Assembly (NCBI GenBank): GCA_040007395.1
Contig: JBDTVG010000043.1
Location: 1 to 8,758 of the forward strand
Length of the DNA stretch: 8,758 nt
Direction of reading: 5' to 3'
From: DATGFK01 sp040007395
GTDB lineage: Bacteria; Chloroflexota; Anaerolineae; Aggregatilineales; UBA2796
Shown here: piece after piece, positions 1 to 6,163 of the stretch
Layout of the letters: every line of letters starts with the position of its first letter
How positions within the stretch are numbered: the first letter of the stretch is position 1
Notes under the pieces: generated by a model
The model's input: only the letters and a program-made list of their open reading frames with translations
Database searches by the model: none
Told to the model about the DNA's origin: nothing
Made by a program: the position numbers and the translations under genes

Positions 1-43
1 GTACAGGTCAATCGGCCCTGGTTGACCGCGCTGACCGCCGTGA

Positions 44-196
44 CTTGAGCCTTTTCGACTTGGCTTTGAGTGGCTTGACCGTTTATTAGACTTATCCGAA
101 GACCCTGTGTTGGACCGTTTGCACATCCGTTCGGATAATGGCAAAGTCTTTGGCTTCCCAGATCGCTTTTGCCAAGGTCAAGTGTCTATACAGTAG
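44..196 (+). pseudogene. decayed transposase-like fragment (DDE-type, uncertain)
   Basis: An open frame without a start codon runs from a TGA at 41-43 to a TAG at 194-196. It reads as a plausible protein segment containing HIRSDNGKVFG. The SDNG..F pattern resembles the second catalytic Asp region of rve-type (IS3/IS481-like) transposases. A second frame (3-92) also looks coding (LVDRADRRDLSLFDLALSG) and may be the same gene upstream of a frameshift. No catalytic Glu region or inverted repeat is visible, and the piece is too short for a firm family call. It may be the decayed end of an element that starts outside the window. Confidence 0.3.
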
Positions 197-336
197 AATT
201 CGTGACTCGGGTCGCATTTCATCGAGAAAGGTAGAGTCATGTTTTGCTCCCTGTGGTCAGCTTTCAAATAACGTGGTTTGGCTATTTTGCAACGGGTTCG
301 CGAACAGGTCAGAGCGTGGACCAAACCCGTCGCGCA

Positions 337-540
337 GACGCGGGGGTCGGGTCGTCCAAGACCTGCTGCGGAGTAAAAGCTGCGCTGGTATTGGAAAATG
401 CCCTCCTGCGCCAGCAATTAACGGTACTGGACCGACAAGTGAAGCGCCCGACCTTCAGTTGGAAAGACCGCTGGTTGATGGGGTTGTAGCTAGCAAGCTG
501 CCCACTTGGCGACAAGCCCTGTTCATTGTGCAGCCAGATA
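337..540 (+). pseudogene. N-terminal remnant of IS481-like/rve integrase-core transposase
   Basis: Three successive frames rebuild one familiar N-terminus. VVQDLLRSK (ending near 379) continues as AALVLENALLRQQLTVLDRQ and VKRPTFSWKDRWLM (about 379-480), then as ASKLPTWRQALFIVQPDT (about 490-540). The pattern LEN.LLRQQL..L.RQVKRP, then .WRQALFIVQPDT, is typical of the start of integrase-core transposases found in many bacteria. The first frameshift lies in the AAAA run at 375-378. The second lies near 480-486, where one frame ends in TAG at 487-489. After the PDT residues similarity is lost and the catalytic DDE core is absent, so this is a dead fragment of roughly 65 residues. No terminal inverted repeats were recognised. 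Confidence 0.55.
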
Positions 541-1079
541 CCACTGGCAAACGGCCTAGCCCCGTTTAGCCCGGATGTGCCAATCAGCCAGCACAACCAA
601 ATCGGGACATCGCATACTATCGAGTGACTGCTTCTCACGTTAGACAACACACTCTATCTACATGTCTGCTGCTTAAGGGAGTAATGTTCTTCCTTGAATA
701 GACCTTCGTTCAACAGCTCTTTCAGAGTAGGTTAATACCGCCGACGATAGCGACTGTAGCGCTCACAGGTGTAACGACGAGCATGTCCTATCGATGTCCA
801 ATGTCTGTGAACTCCTGTGTGCGACGCTTCCCTTGCGCCAACTGTCCATTCCGGAAGCTGCCGCTTTGGTCGTTCAGCATCTCGAAAACCGCATAAGTTC
901 TCGTCAACCCCGCTGCAAAAGGCAGCCTGACCTTTGAATGTGACTTTGTCAAAGTAGTGACGTTTATCCTTGTGTGGCCTTGTGTCACGCAGTGTGGGAC
1001 AGCGCACAACGCCCGCTATTTAGCCAAGTATCGTCATTCTCACTCGACTTGGCACACCTCCTAGGGAGGAGGCCAACTC
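541..1079. other. 539-bp stretch with no supportable gene
   Basis: Open frames exist on the minus strand (about 732-1009), but two overlapping frames compete, neither has a convincing ribosome binding site, and the protein compositions (Arg/His/Cys-rich) look random. I recognise no family in any frame. A short hairpin, CCTCC-TAG-GGAGG at 1051-1063, sits just past the end of the minus-strand gene that stops at 1080; it has no T-tract. The region may be decayed element DNA continuing from the transposase remnants on its left. Confidence 0.5.
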
Positions 1080-1634
1080 TCAAAACAAGGTGTTGTCGAT
1101 AGTTAATGTATTGAACAGGGAATGAAACTCCTCCCCGACAGATAGGTCAAACTCGACACCCGGACTAAGAACTTCAACCGCATAATGAAGCAAAGCGATC
1201 GGATCGGATGCTTCGGGCAATGACAGCTCGCTTTTCAGAAAACTACGGTAGTGCTCAATCTCAGGTTCGTATGCCAACAAATCCTGTTCAAGATAAGGAA
1301 CAGCCCGTCTCATCTTGGCAATATCACCACCGCCTGAGAAATGCAGTAGACTATTCCAATAGGGAAATGTCACCATGAGCTGAAGTCCTTCCTTAAGTGA
1401 AGCCGCGATCACTCCGGCTCCTCCCTCAGAGGTAACATAAAGAAGATACCCAGAAGTACTGAGCAAGAACGCACCCCCAGCCGCTTCGCGCGCTATTGGC
1501 AACCAGTCACCCTTGATCTTAAACGAGTTGAGTACACTGCCTTGGGTTTCCAAATCAAAGTAAAACGACTGTGCCAGCAACTTGCAGACGCGTGTATTGT
1601 TTCTCAGAGTTTCCGGGCTAATATTTGTCATCAT
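1080..1634 (-). CDS. uncharacterised protein, 184 aa
   Basis: A soluble protein of 184 residues with no signal peptide or membrane segment. The central part reads GGAFLLSTSGYLLYVTSEGG, then AGVIAASLKEGLQLMV, then a Trp (PYWNSLLHFSGGG) and a Leu/Glu-rich region (VPYLEQDLLAYEPEIE). This alternation of short beta strands and an amphipathic helix, with a Trp in the middle, recalls SUKH/SMI1-like immunity-type folds, but no diagnostic motif is present and I do not assign the family. Start: the first of two adjacent ATGs, preceded by GGAGTGAGG a few bases upstream. The gene starts 6 nt after the stop of the tiny ORF at 1641-1742, so the two are probably translated from one message with 1785-2150. 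Composition is normal for a real gene; function is unknown. Confidence 0.72.
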   Translation of the reverse strand: MMTNISPETLRNNTRVCKLLAQSFYFDLETQGSVLNSFKIKGDWLPIAREAAGGAFLLSTSGYLLYVTSEGGAGVIAASLKEGLQLMVTFPYWNSLLHFSGGGDIAKMRRAVPYLEQDLLAYEPEIEHYRSFLKSELSLPEASDPIALLHYAVEVLSPGVEFDLSVGEEFHSLFNTLTIDNTLF

Positions 1635-1640
1635 AATGCC

Positions 1641-1742
1641 TCACTCCACCCAGGCACTCTTTAATTGCTGGTATCTTCTTAGATTTGAATTAGCCTGAGC
1701 AGATACGAATAATCTTTCAATCGGATTGACCAGCAATTCCAC
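1641..1742 (-). CDS. possible small ORF, 33 aa (GTG start)
   Basis: A short frame between two larger minus-strand genes encodes about 33 residues ending KSAWVE. It is Leu/Arg/Gln-rich and includes NPIERLFVSAQANSNLRRYQ, which looks like a real amphipathic helix. The likely start is GTG at 1740-1742, preceded by a purine-rich AGGGAGAAAGG; a TTG at 1734-1736 is an alternative. The stop TGA lies within the GGAGTGAGG sequence before the next gene, leaving 6 nt to the next ATG, a spacing typical of translational coupling. The same frame is open back to the TAG that ends the upstream gene (47 codons in all), so it could also be a 3' extension of that gene separated by one stop. I recognise no family. 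Confidence 0.35.
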   Translation of the reverse strand: MELLVNPIERLFVSAQANSNLRRYQQLKSAWVE

Positions 1743-1784
1743 TAACCTTTCTCCCTCAGTCTTGCTCCAGCGCAGTTTTGTTGG

Positions 1785-2150
1785 CTAATGGGTACTCCAA
1801 TACGCATGTACCTTCTTAAACTCTAGTATCCAACAGGCTAGAATGTCTGATGTGTCCCGTTCAAGTTGCTTGGCAAGGTCAAAGAAGCCGGGACCAGGTT
1901 GCATATCTCCATCCTTATGTACAACTATCACCGAGAGCATTCCCCTACCAGCCTTATCCTCTTCTATTGAAATCTCTCCAAGCAGGTTAAACAGTCTCCG
2001 ATCGTGTGCTTCAATAGCAATTGCATGAATATGTTGAACAAGCTCGGAGTATGGGATCATCCCGCGAACCTTGGCACGCTCTATCAATACCTGTTTCGCT
2101 TCATTTTTTGCTAAAGTCCATTGTGATTCGGAATAGCCAAACTTATTCAT
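1785..2150 (-). CDS. conserved-looking hypothetical protein, 121 aa
   Basis: A small soluble protein. An N-terminal helical part (ESQWTLAKNEAKQVLIERAK) is followed by MIPYSELVQHIHAIAIEAHD, then LLGEISIEEDKAGRGMLSV, VVHKDGDMQPGPGFFDLAK and a C-terminus ending ILEFKKVHAYW. The middle and end (LGEIS.EE..AGRGMLSV.VVHK.GDMQPGPGFF..A) match, from memory, a family of hypothetical proteins scattered in cyanobacteria, Chloroflexota and other bacteria; no function is known to me. Start choice: the frame is open to a TTG at 2207, but the ATG at 2148-2150 has GGAG seven bases upstream and begins a normal-looking protein (MNKFGYSES), whereas the upstream extension is Cys-rich and lacks a ribosome site. 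It is the first gene of a probable minus-strand operon. Confidence 0.75.
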   Translation of the reverse strand: MNKFGYSESQWTLAKNEAKQVLIERAKVRGMIPYSELVQHIHAIAIEAHDRRLFNLLGEISIEEDKAGRGMLSVIVVHKDGDMQPGPGFFDLAKQLERDTSDILACWILEFKKVHAYWSTH

Positions 2151-2182
2151 GAGCACGCTCCGGCATAAAAGTACTGACTCAA

Positions 2183-2198
2183 TATACTGGTATACTGG
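2183..2198. repeat. tandem 8-bp repeat TATACTGG x2
   Basis: TATACTGG occurs twice head to tail, 33-48 bp upstream of the minus-strand start at 2150 (reading CCAGTATA twice on that strand). Its place in the presumed leader or promoter region suggests a possible protein-binding site, but two copies of an 8-mer may also be chance. Confidence 0.4.
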
Positions 2199-2243
2199 AC
2201 AAACCAAAGTAGATCGGTTGGCATCGTGTTCACTGCTATCGTG

Positions 2244-2249
2244 ATTATA
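2244..2249 (-). promoter_or_regulatory. candidate -10 box (TATAAT) for the 2150-1080 genes
   Basis: On the minus strand the sequence reads TATAAT, an exact match to the sigma-70 -10 consensus, about 94 bp upstream of the start at 2150. No good -35 hexamer lies at 16-18 bp (CTCACC at 17 bp), so this rests on the -10 alone. Confidence 0.2.
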
Positions 2250-2275
2250 GAAGTAGTTATATCGCCGGTGAGATG

Positions 2276-2502
2276 CTAGGTCAACCAGTCTGACTGATCG
2301 TCAGCTAATTCAATTTCCAGCCCAAAGGTCATCGCAGCCTCCAGATCATCGCGCAAAAGCATTATGAGCCGCGTGGGTGGGATCAATTAGCTTTGGCAAC
2401 GGAACGTCCATACCTCACTTCGGTCGATGGTAAGATCTGGATTTCTACCGGACGAACTTTGGCACGCTGGTCTGCGTATCTGATACTTGAGGGAGTGCGA
2501 CC
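2276..2502 (-). pseudogene. possible decayed minus-strand gene fragment, frameshifted
   Basis: Two adjacent minus-strand frames join into one plausible C-terminus. The first (2386-2502) reads RYADQRAKVRPVEIQILPST then EVRYGRSVAKA. The second (2279-2386) reads PPTRLIMLLRDDLEAAMTFG then LEIELADDQSDWLT, ending in TAG at 2276-2278. The switch lies at about 2383-2392, where the first frame meets TGA (2383-2385). The ending looks like an ordinary helical C-terminus. Neither frame has a supported start. The same DNA is also open on the plus strand (see 2309-2728); at most one reading is likely to be real, and I recognise no family in either. Confidence 0.28.
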
Positions 2503-2728
2503 TTATGCGATCTTACACATGAATGACTAGAATTCGCACAATATGCACAGTGTCATGTCAGAGGACACCTTTGCCTTCACACAATATCTCAAACTGTTAA
2601 ATGAGCTTATTGGTTGCCTTGCCCGTTTGCTTGAATTGTCTTGTGGAAAACATCGTGCGCTTTGCTGGGTTCCCGACTATACTGATCGCCGTGCCCTATC
2701 GGTTCAAGTGAGGGTGCCGTATGACTGA
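2309..2728 (+). pseudogene. possible broken ORF upstream of and overlapping the TIR gene
   Basis: One plus-strand frame is open from 2309 to 2728 except for a single TAG at 2528-2530. The first part reads RPYLTSVDGKIWISTGRTLA then RWSAYLILEGVRPYAILHMND. The second (ATG at 2543) ends HRALCWVPDYTDRRALSVQV then RVPYD. It ends in TGA at 2726-2728, overlapping the TIR start in the sequence ATGACTGA, the kind of overlap seen in translationally coupled operon genes. No start with a ribosome site is visible for the first part. If real, it was a partner gene of about 140 or more residues, inactivated by the TAG or by loss of its 5' end. No family is recognised, and an opposing minus-strand reading competes for 2309-2502. 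Confidence 0.3.
2708..2714 (+). promoter_or_regulatory. ribosome binding site of the TIR gene
   Basis: GTGAGGG lies six bases before the ATG at 2721. It supports that ATG as the true start of the TIR-STAND protein and lies inside the last codons of the preceding frame, consistent with coupling. Confidence 0.5.
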
Positions 2729-2912
2729 CCAGCCCGCGACGACCCATATCTTTGTGTCCCATTCGAGTGCCGATGCGGCTTTTGTGCAGCGCTTAGTCGG
2801 CGATCTCCAGCGAGTGGGTGTGCCAATCTGGGTCGATCATCAGAAACTCAAGCCGGGTACGCGCAACTGGGAAAAAGCCATCCGCGAGGCGCTCAAAAAT
2901 CCCGTGCGCTGA
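2721..2912 (+). pseudogene. TIR domain N-terminal half (5' part of split TIR-nSTAND-FGE gene)
   Basis: These 63 residues begin a TIR domain. HIFVSHSSADAAFVQRLVGD (strand A and helix A, residues 9-28) is followed by GVPIWVDHQKLKPGTRNWEK (residues 33-52). Glu51 in NWEKAI sits where the catalytic Glu of NADase TIR domains (SARM1 E642) lies, so the parent protein could have hydrolysed NAD+. The frame ends in TGA at 2910-2912, but the rest of the TIR domain continues at once in another frame from 2903 (RALIYVASPTAAQSDYVQDE). Restoring one A to the run at 2895-2899 gives ALKKSRALIYVASP, a typical TIR strand C, so the break is best explained by loss of a single base. It is the 5' part of the gene that continues to 5543. 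As it stands, only a truncated and probably inactive TIR peptide is made. Confidence 0.85.
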
Positions 2913-2977
2913 TCTATGTCGCGTCGCCAACAGCGGCACAATCCGACTATGTTCAGGATGAACTGAGCATCGCCGAG

Positions 2978-5602
2978 ATGGAGGGCTGCACGTTGCTGGC
3001 GATTTGGGCCGTAGGCGAGGATAAGCGCTGGTTGGACTGTACACCACTCGGCTATGGCAAGCTGCAAAACGTTGATATGCGTGGTGAGCAGTACGATAAC
3101 GGCTTGAAGGAACTCCTCGACGCATTGAGCAATGTTCCAGTGAAAGCTATCAGTCTGCTACCCGTATCTGTGATGGAACCGGAAGCGGTACGCACCAGCC
3201 TGATCACTCAACCCTCTGAATCATCGTTGTCAATGGCGCATGAACTTGAGGCCGTGACTACGCCGCGCAACCCGTACAAAGCGTTAGACGCTTTTACTGA
3301 GGCCGATGTCCAAGATTTCTTCGGACGCGACGACCTAATCGCGGCACTGCTCAAACGCTTGAGCGACTTCCCTTCATTCCTAGCAGTGATTGGGGCCAGC
3401 GGATCGGGCAAATCGAGCGTAGTAATGGCTGGCTTGATTCCGGTTCTACGGAAGCAGCATCCTGATTGGATCATTCTCCCGCCAGTCAAGCCCGGCGCAC
3501 ATCCTGTCGAAGCATTAGCAATCATGCTGCACAACGCCTATTTTTCACAGGGAAGTGTACATGCTGTCCGCGAAGATCTGGACGCAACCGACTCTCGCGG
3601 CTTGATTGTGCGGGTCGCATCGATACTTCACCAGCCGAAGGCGCGGATTGTGCTGTTGGTCGATCAATTTGAGGAAGTCTTCACGCAGACGGTCAGCGAA
3701 CCGGAGCGCGAACAGTTTATCAATCTTCTCACCTCAGCGGCGACTGACCCCCGCAGCCTGGTCACGGTGCTGTTGACGCTGCGGGCAGATTTTTTTGATC
3801 GCCCGCTTCGAGATTCTGAACTGGGGAAGCTGATCACGGCACACGGGGACTCCGTGCTGCCGATGTCCATCACGGACCTGAAGCAAACGATTGAAAAACC
3901 CGCCGAAGGAGCCGGACTGAGCTTCGATGACGGTCTTGTGTCGGATATGGTGTTCGATGCCCGCGATCAGGTGGGTGGCTTGCCCTTGCTGCAATATACA
4001 CTTGAGGAGCTTTTTCAGCGCCGTGAAGGGGTGCGCCTAACCCGGCACGCCTATCAAGACATCGGCGGGGTCAAAGGGGCACTCGCCCGCCGTGCCGAGG
4101 AAACGTATACCGCACTGGCAACCGATGATGAACATCGCCGCTTGATCCGCGCTTTGTTTCTGCGCCTGATCGAACCGGGCGCGACGGAACAGGATACGAC
4201 CCGCCGCCGCGCTGCGTTCAGCGAATTGGAGTTGCCCGATGCGGGCCAAACGAAAATCATCCAGCACAGCGCTGAAACGTTTGTCAATGCGCGGTTGCTC
4301 ACCACCAACGAGATCGCCGGATCACGCACAATCGAGGTGTCGCACGAAGCACTGATTCGAGAATGGGGGCGGCTCGGTGAATGGTTGCGCGAGGCCCGCG
4401 ACGACATCCGCTTACAACAGACGATCAGTCAAGACGCGGCAGCATGGAAGCGGAATAAGTTCCGCTCCGATGACCTGTACCGGGGGCAAAAACTGCTTGA
4501 GGCGCAAAATTGGGCGGTGCGGAATGTCGCTAGCGCGGACGAACAAGGATTCCTGATTATCAGTGATGCCGAAAAACAAGCCCATGAACAAGCGGAACAA
4601 GAGCAGGCGGCCCGCGAACTCGAACTGGCGAAGCAAGCGGCGGCGAACGCCCAACGCGCCGAAGCTGCCGAGAAAGATCGGGCGGTGCGTTTTCAACGGG
4701 CGGCGCGGATCGCAGCCGGGATCGCCGGAGTTGCCGTCATAGGCATCATTGTCGCCATCATTGCCGCTGTGGGTGCTGCTGGGCAAACTTCCACCGCCAA
4801 CAACCAGTTAGGAACGGCGACCATTGCACAAGGTCAGGCGTTGGCGACTGGCAATGGGGCCAATACGCTCATTGCGGTGGCGAACGCAACAATAGTGCCG
4901 ATTCCGGCAACCTTGACCCAAGTTGCGGGCAGCTTACACGATGCGCTTGACCAACAAGCGACCCTTCAATTCAACGCAACGATCAGCGCCTTCGACCAGA
5001 GCCGATTGTCCACGCTTGTGCCGCGCATTGCCCAAGTGCCGCCGACTTACGCACCAACACAATCCTGGACGCAAAAACGCACGACGGCAACGGCGATTGC
5101 CGCTGCTTCCCAGTGGACACCCGTGCCGACGACGGATGCTCATAGTGCAGTTTTACTACAAGTGCCGCCGGGCTGTTTCCTGATGGGCGATGCAAGTTAT
5201 AGTAATGCAGTGTCGGTCTCGGAAATCTGCTTTGACAAGCCGTACTGGATCGACAAGCTGGACGTGACCAACAAAGATTACGCCGCGTTTGTGGCAGCAG
5301 GCGGCTACAAGGACACGCCGGAAAGCAGCAAGCACTGGACCGACAGTGGCCTGAAATGGCGGAAGGCTGATGGCCACGGCAACCCGCGCACAACGTGGGT
5401 GGGCGACCCCAACGCCACCCCACCCTATACGGATTGCACCCAATATTCCAGCGCGGATGACCAACCCGTTATCTGTGTCGCCTGGTACGAAGCCTATGCG
5501 TACTGCCAGTGGCGCGGAGCGCGGCTGCCGACTGAGGCCGAGTCGAGCGGCGCAAGGTGCAAGCCTACGCCGGGGCAAGGCCGCTTGAGAGCGACGATCT
5601 AA
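2978..5602 (+). CDS. nSTAND1-type NTPase with TIR remnant, TM helix and truncated FGE-sulfatase domain
   Basis: This 874-residue frame is the main part of a TIR-STAND protein, a class of NTP-driven switch used in bacterial conflict and antiphage signalling. Its coding sense really begins near 2903 with the second half of the TIR domain. Residues 98-120 (NPYKALDAF, FFGRDDL) open the nSTAND NTPase. Walker A is GASGSGKS (139-146), Walker B IVLLVDQFEE (224-233), and LLTLRADFFDR (265-275) is a downstream core strand. VSHEALIREWGRLGEWL (454-470) is the winged-helix signature of this family. A Glu/Ala coiled coil (about 530-572) leads to one membrane helix (about 577-601), then a Thr/Ala/Gln-rich linker (about 602-722). 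An FGE-sulfatase domain starts at about 725 (VPPGCFLMG; PYWIDKLDVTNKDY; AYCQWRGARLPTEAE). FGE domains usually continue WEYAARG for another hundred or so residues; here the frame switches after Glu855 to 19 unrelated residues and a stop. The ATG at 2978 lies inside the TIR domain and is not the natural start. Confidence 0.88.
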   Translation: MEGCTLLAIWAVGEDKRWLDCTPLGYGKLQNVDMRGEQYDNGLKELLDALSNVPVKAISLLPVSVMEPEAVRTSLITQPSESSLSMAHELEAVTTPRNPYKALDAFTEADVQDFFGRDDLIAALLKRLSDFPSFLAVIGASGSGKSSVVMAGLIPVLRKQHPDWIILPPVKPGAHPVEALAIMLHNAYFSQGSVHAVREDLDATDSRGLIVRVASILHQPKARIVLLVDQFEEVFTQTVSEPEREQFINLLTSAATDPRSLVTVLLTLRADFFDRPLRDSELGKLITAHGDSVLPMSITDLKQTIEKPAEGAGLSFDDGLVSDMVFDARDQVGGLPLLQYTLEELFQRREGVRLTRHAYQDIGGVKGALARRAEETYTALATDDEHRRLIRALFLRLIEPGATEQDTTRRRAAFSELELPDAGQTKIIQHSAETFVNARLLTTNEIAGSRTIEVSHEALIREWGRLGEWLREARDDIRLQQTISQDAAAWKRNKFRSDDLYRGQKLLEAQNWAVRNVASADEQGFLIISDAEKQAHEQAEQEQAARELELAKQAAANAQRAEAAEKDRAVRFQRAARIAAGIAGVAVIGIIVAIIAAVGAAGQTSTANNQLGTATIAQGQALATGNGANTLIAVANATIVPIPATLTQVAGSLHDALDQQATLQFNATISAFDQSRLSTLVPRIAQVPPTYAPTQSWTQKRTTATAIAAASQWTPVPTTDAHSAVLLQVPPGCFLMGDASYSNAVSVSEICFDKPYWIDKLDVTNKDYAAFVAAGGYKDTPESSKHWTDSGLKWRKADGHGNPRTTWVGDPNATPPYTDCTQYSSADDQPVICVAWYEAYAYCQWRGARLPTEAESSGARCKPTPGQGRLRATI
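5541..5559 (+). other. recombination junction: FGE-sulfatase domain joined to tyrosine recombinase
   Basis: Up to about 5543 the DNA encodes the conserved FGE motif RLPTEAE; the family continues with Trp (WEYAARG), which needs TGG, but here the sequence reads TCG and homology ends. Within about 15 bases the recombinase reading VQAYAGARPLESDDL begins in a different frame (GTG at 5557). There is no spacer, target-site duplication or inverted repeat visible, so this looks like a deletion or illegitimate joint and not a simple insertion. Confidence 0.7.
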
Positions 5603-6162
5603 GCCAGCATCTAAAGAGAATTTCACGCGACGATCTCACGGGCAAGCGGGATTATGCGCTCCTGTCGATTGCCCTCACGACGGGCCGCCGCTTATCCGAG
5701 TTGGCCTCTCTGCAATGTGGTGATATTCAGTTAACCGATAACGGTACACGGGCCTATGTAAGCTGGCGGCGGCTAAAAGGCGGTAAAAAGTTGCCCGATA
5801 AACTAACCGAGACAGTAACCCGCGCTTTGTTGGTGTACCTCAAAGCGGCTTACCCTGCCGAGTTCGGTAGCCTGCCCAGCCACGCCCCGATCTGGATTAG
5901 TACGTCACACCGCAACGCTGGGCAGGGGCTTGGTATCCAGACGATTAGCGATATTTGCCAGCGGCGGCTAGGCACCAGCAAAGTACACGCCTTGCGCCAT
6001 ACCTTTGCCCATGCAATGGAAAAGGCCGGGGCAAAGGTGAGCGAAATACAGGCGCGGCTGGGCCATGAATCGCTGGCGACCACTGGGCGCTATCTTGCGT
6101 CTCTCAGCAGTGCCGACAATTCTCACGCCGAAACGCTAGCGGGTATGTTCGGCATAGACTGA
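5557..6162 (+). CDS. tyrosine recombinase/integrase, N-terminally truncated, catalytic domain complete
   Basis: The 201 residues cover the catalytic domain of a phage-integrase/XerC-D type tyrosine recombinase, which cuts and rejoins DNA through a 3'-phosphotyrosine. The full catalytic set is visible: Arg45 in TTGRRLSELASL, the beta-hairpin Lys in RLKGGKKLP (Lys74), His144-x-x-Arg147 in VHALRHTFAHAM, His170 in ARLGHESL and nucleophile Tyr179 in TTGRYLASL. What is missing is the N-terminal SAM-like core-binding domain of about 100 residues that grips the DNA site, so it is probably inactive alone. The GTG at 5557 is only the first usable start; the frame is open a little further up (to TGA at 5533-5535), and there is no clear ribosome site. 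It overlaps the end of the STAND frame by 46 bp, so any translation probably depends on that gene. Confidence 0.85.
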   Translation: MQAYAGARPLESDDLSQHLKRISRDDLTGKRDYALLSIALTTGRRLSELASLQCGDIQLTDNGTRAYVSWRRLKGGKKLPDKLTETVTRALLVYLKAAYPAEFGSLPSHAPIWISTSHRNAGQGLGIQTISDICQRRLGTSKVHALRHTFAHAMEKAGAKVSEIQARLGHESLATTGRYLASLSSADNSHAETLAGMFGID

Positions 6163-6163
6163 T

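Noticed and set aside
732..1009. Two overlapping minus-strand open frames of 73-91 codons
   Set aside because: They compete in different frames, have no ribosome site, odd Arg/His/Cys-rich composition and no recognisable motif.
1051..1063. CCTCC-TAG-GGAGG hairpin as a terminator for the minus-strand gene ending at 1080
   Set aside because: The stem is only 5 bp and no T-run follows on the minus strand.
2895..2912. Programmed -1 ribosomal frameshift in the TIR gene
   Set aside because: The site is C AAA AAT, not a canonical X XXY YYZ heptamer, and no obvious downstream pseudoknot was seen; loss of one base is simpler.
3208..5626. Many antisense open frames under the STAND gene
   Set aside because: They mirror a GC-rich plus-strand gene with clear domains and have no ribosome sites or family motifs.
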